64,000 bases of DNA, from contig JAOARV010000067.1 in NCBI GenBank assembly GCA_025210395.1, forward strand, positions 62,001 to 126,000, in the 5' to 3' direction. Numbering within the stretch: the first letter of the stretch is position 1; each line of letters begins with the position of its first letter. Shown here piece after piece: positions 63,922-64,000 of the stretch. The DNA is from Marinisporobacter sp. GTDB taxonomy: Bacteria > Bacillota > Clostridia > Peptostreptococcales > Thermotaleaceae. The position numbers and the translations under genes are program-made. Below the pieces are notes generated by a model. It saw only the letters and a program-made list of their open reading frames with translations, was not told where the DNA came from and searched no databases.

Positions 63922-64000
63922 TTATAATAATCCACCGATTTTCAAGAATAATGGTGCGAAAACAACTGCAACGATTGTCATAAGCTTGATTAAGATATTG
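63922..64000 (-). CDS. hppA: Membrane-bound ion-translocating pyrophosphatase, C-terminus only
   Basis: The last 25 codons of a gene that continues past the window. NILIKLMTIVAVVFAPLF then LKIGG before the stop is the conserved final membrane helix of H+/Na+-pumping pyrophosphatases. These couple pyrophosphate hydrolysis to ion export. The ion cannot be told from this fragment. Confidence 0.8.
   Translation of the reverse strand, partial: NILIKLMTIVAVVFAPLFLKIGGLL

Noticed and set aside
1..64000. CRISPR arrays, insertion sequences, rRNA and prophage genes
   Set aside because: No regularly spaced repeats, transposases with DDE motifs, rRNA segments or phage structural genes were seen on either strand.

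Overview
The window is AT-rich, densely coded DNA from a low-GC Gram-positive anaerobe, most likely a member of the Clostridia. Pointers are the glgB-glgC-glgD-glgA-glgP cluster with the glgD paralogue, a CD3324-family regulator, a TRAP transporter driven by sigma-54, an rnr/smpB/ssrA locus, and the C-terminus of a membrane pyrophosphatase at the right edge. No phage, insertion sequence, CRISPR array, rRNA or ordinary tRNA gene was seen.

Layout: (1) 0-1.7 kb: end of a fumarylacetoacetate-hydrolase-family gene and a TtcA-like tRNA thiolation enzyme. (2) 1.65-5.6 kb, minus strand: a two-component system with a lipoprotein, preceded by two very short candidate peptide genes. (3) 5.7-9.5 kb, plus strand: a nucleoside-salvage operon (deoB, purine nucleoside phosphorylase, MTA/SAH deaminase-like amidohydrolase, tiny XapX protein) behind a good promoter and an attenuator-type structured leader that matches no riboswitch class I know. 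(4) 9.5-14.8 kb: a Cache-GGDEF cyclase, a PAS-GGDEF-EAL protein and an M16 peptidase. (5) 14.9-25.3 kb: a complete glycogen synthesis and breakdown operon. (6) 25.5-33 kb: an ABC importer operon that also carries a PP2C-type phosphatase, followed by a membrane-less chemoreceptor fused to an oligopeptide-binding-protein domain. (7) 33-38 kb: cupin, DEAD-box helicase, small genes, an XRE/membrane-protein pair and an M23 membrane peptidase. (8) 38-46.4 kb: a single-module NRPS-like gene, a MutS2-like ATPase lacking the Smr domain, a CD3324 regulator, RtcB, and several decayed duplicates of genes found elsewhere in the window. (9) 46.4-50.6 kb: a tightly overlapping four-gene cluster (KAS III, NAD-dependent epimerase, MBL hydrolase, adenylate-forming enzyme) with the logic of a small lipid or beta-lactone-like pathway. 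(10) 51.8-58.4 kb: TRAP transporter dctPQM with its sensor kinase and sigma-54 activator; a near-consensus -24/-12 promoter precedes dctP. (11) 58.5-64 kb: a small remnant gene, tmRNA (ssrA) interrupted in its T-loop by a 271-nt group I intron, smpB, a HAD phosphatase, rnr, and small genes.

The clearest unusual items are the intron-split ssrA, the deoB leader, the cytoplasmic MCP-SBP fusion beside an ABC importer with an embedded PP2C phosphatase, and the overlapping KAS III cluster. Several gene starts were moved to internal start codons with better ribosome binding sites; each entry says why.
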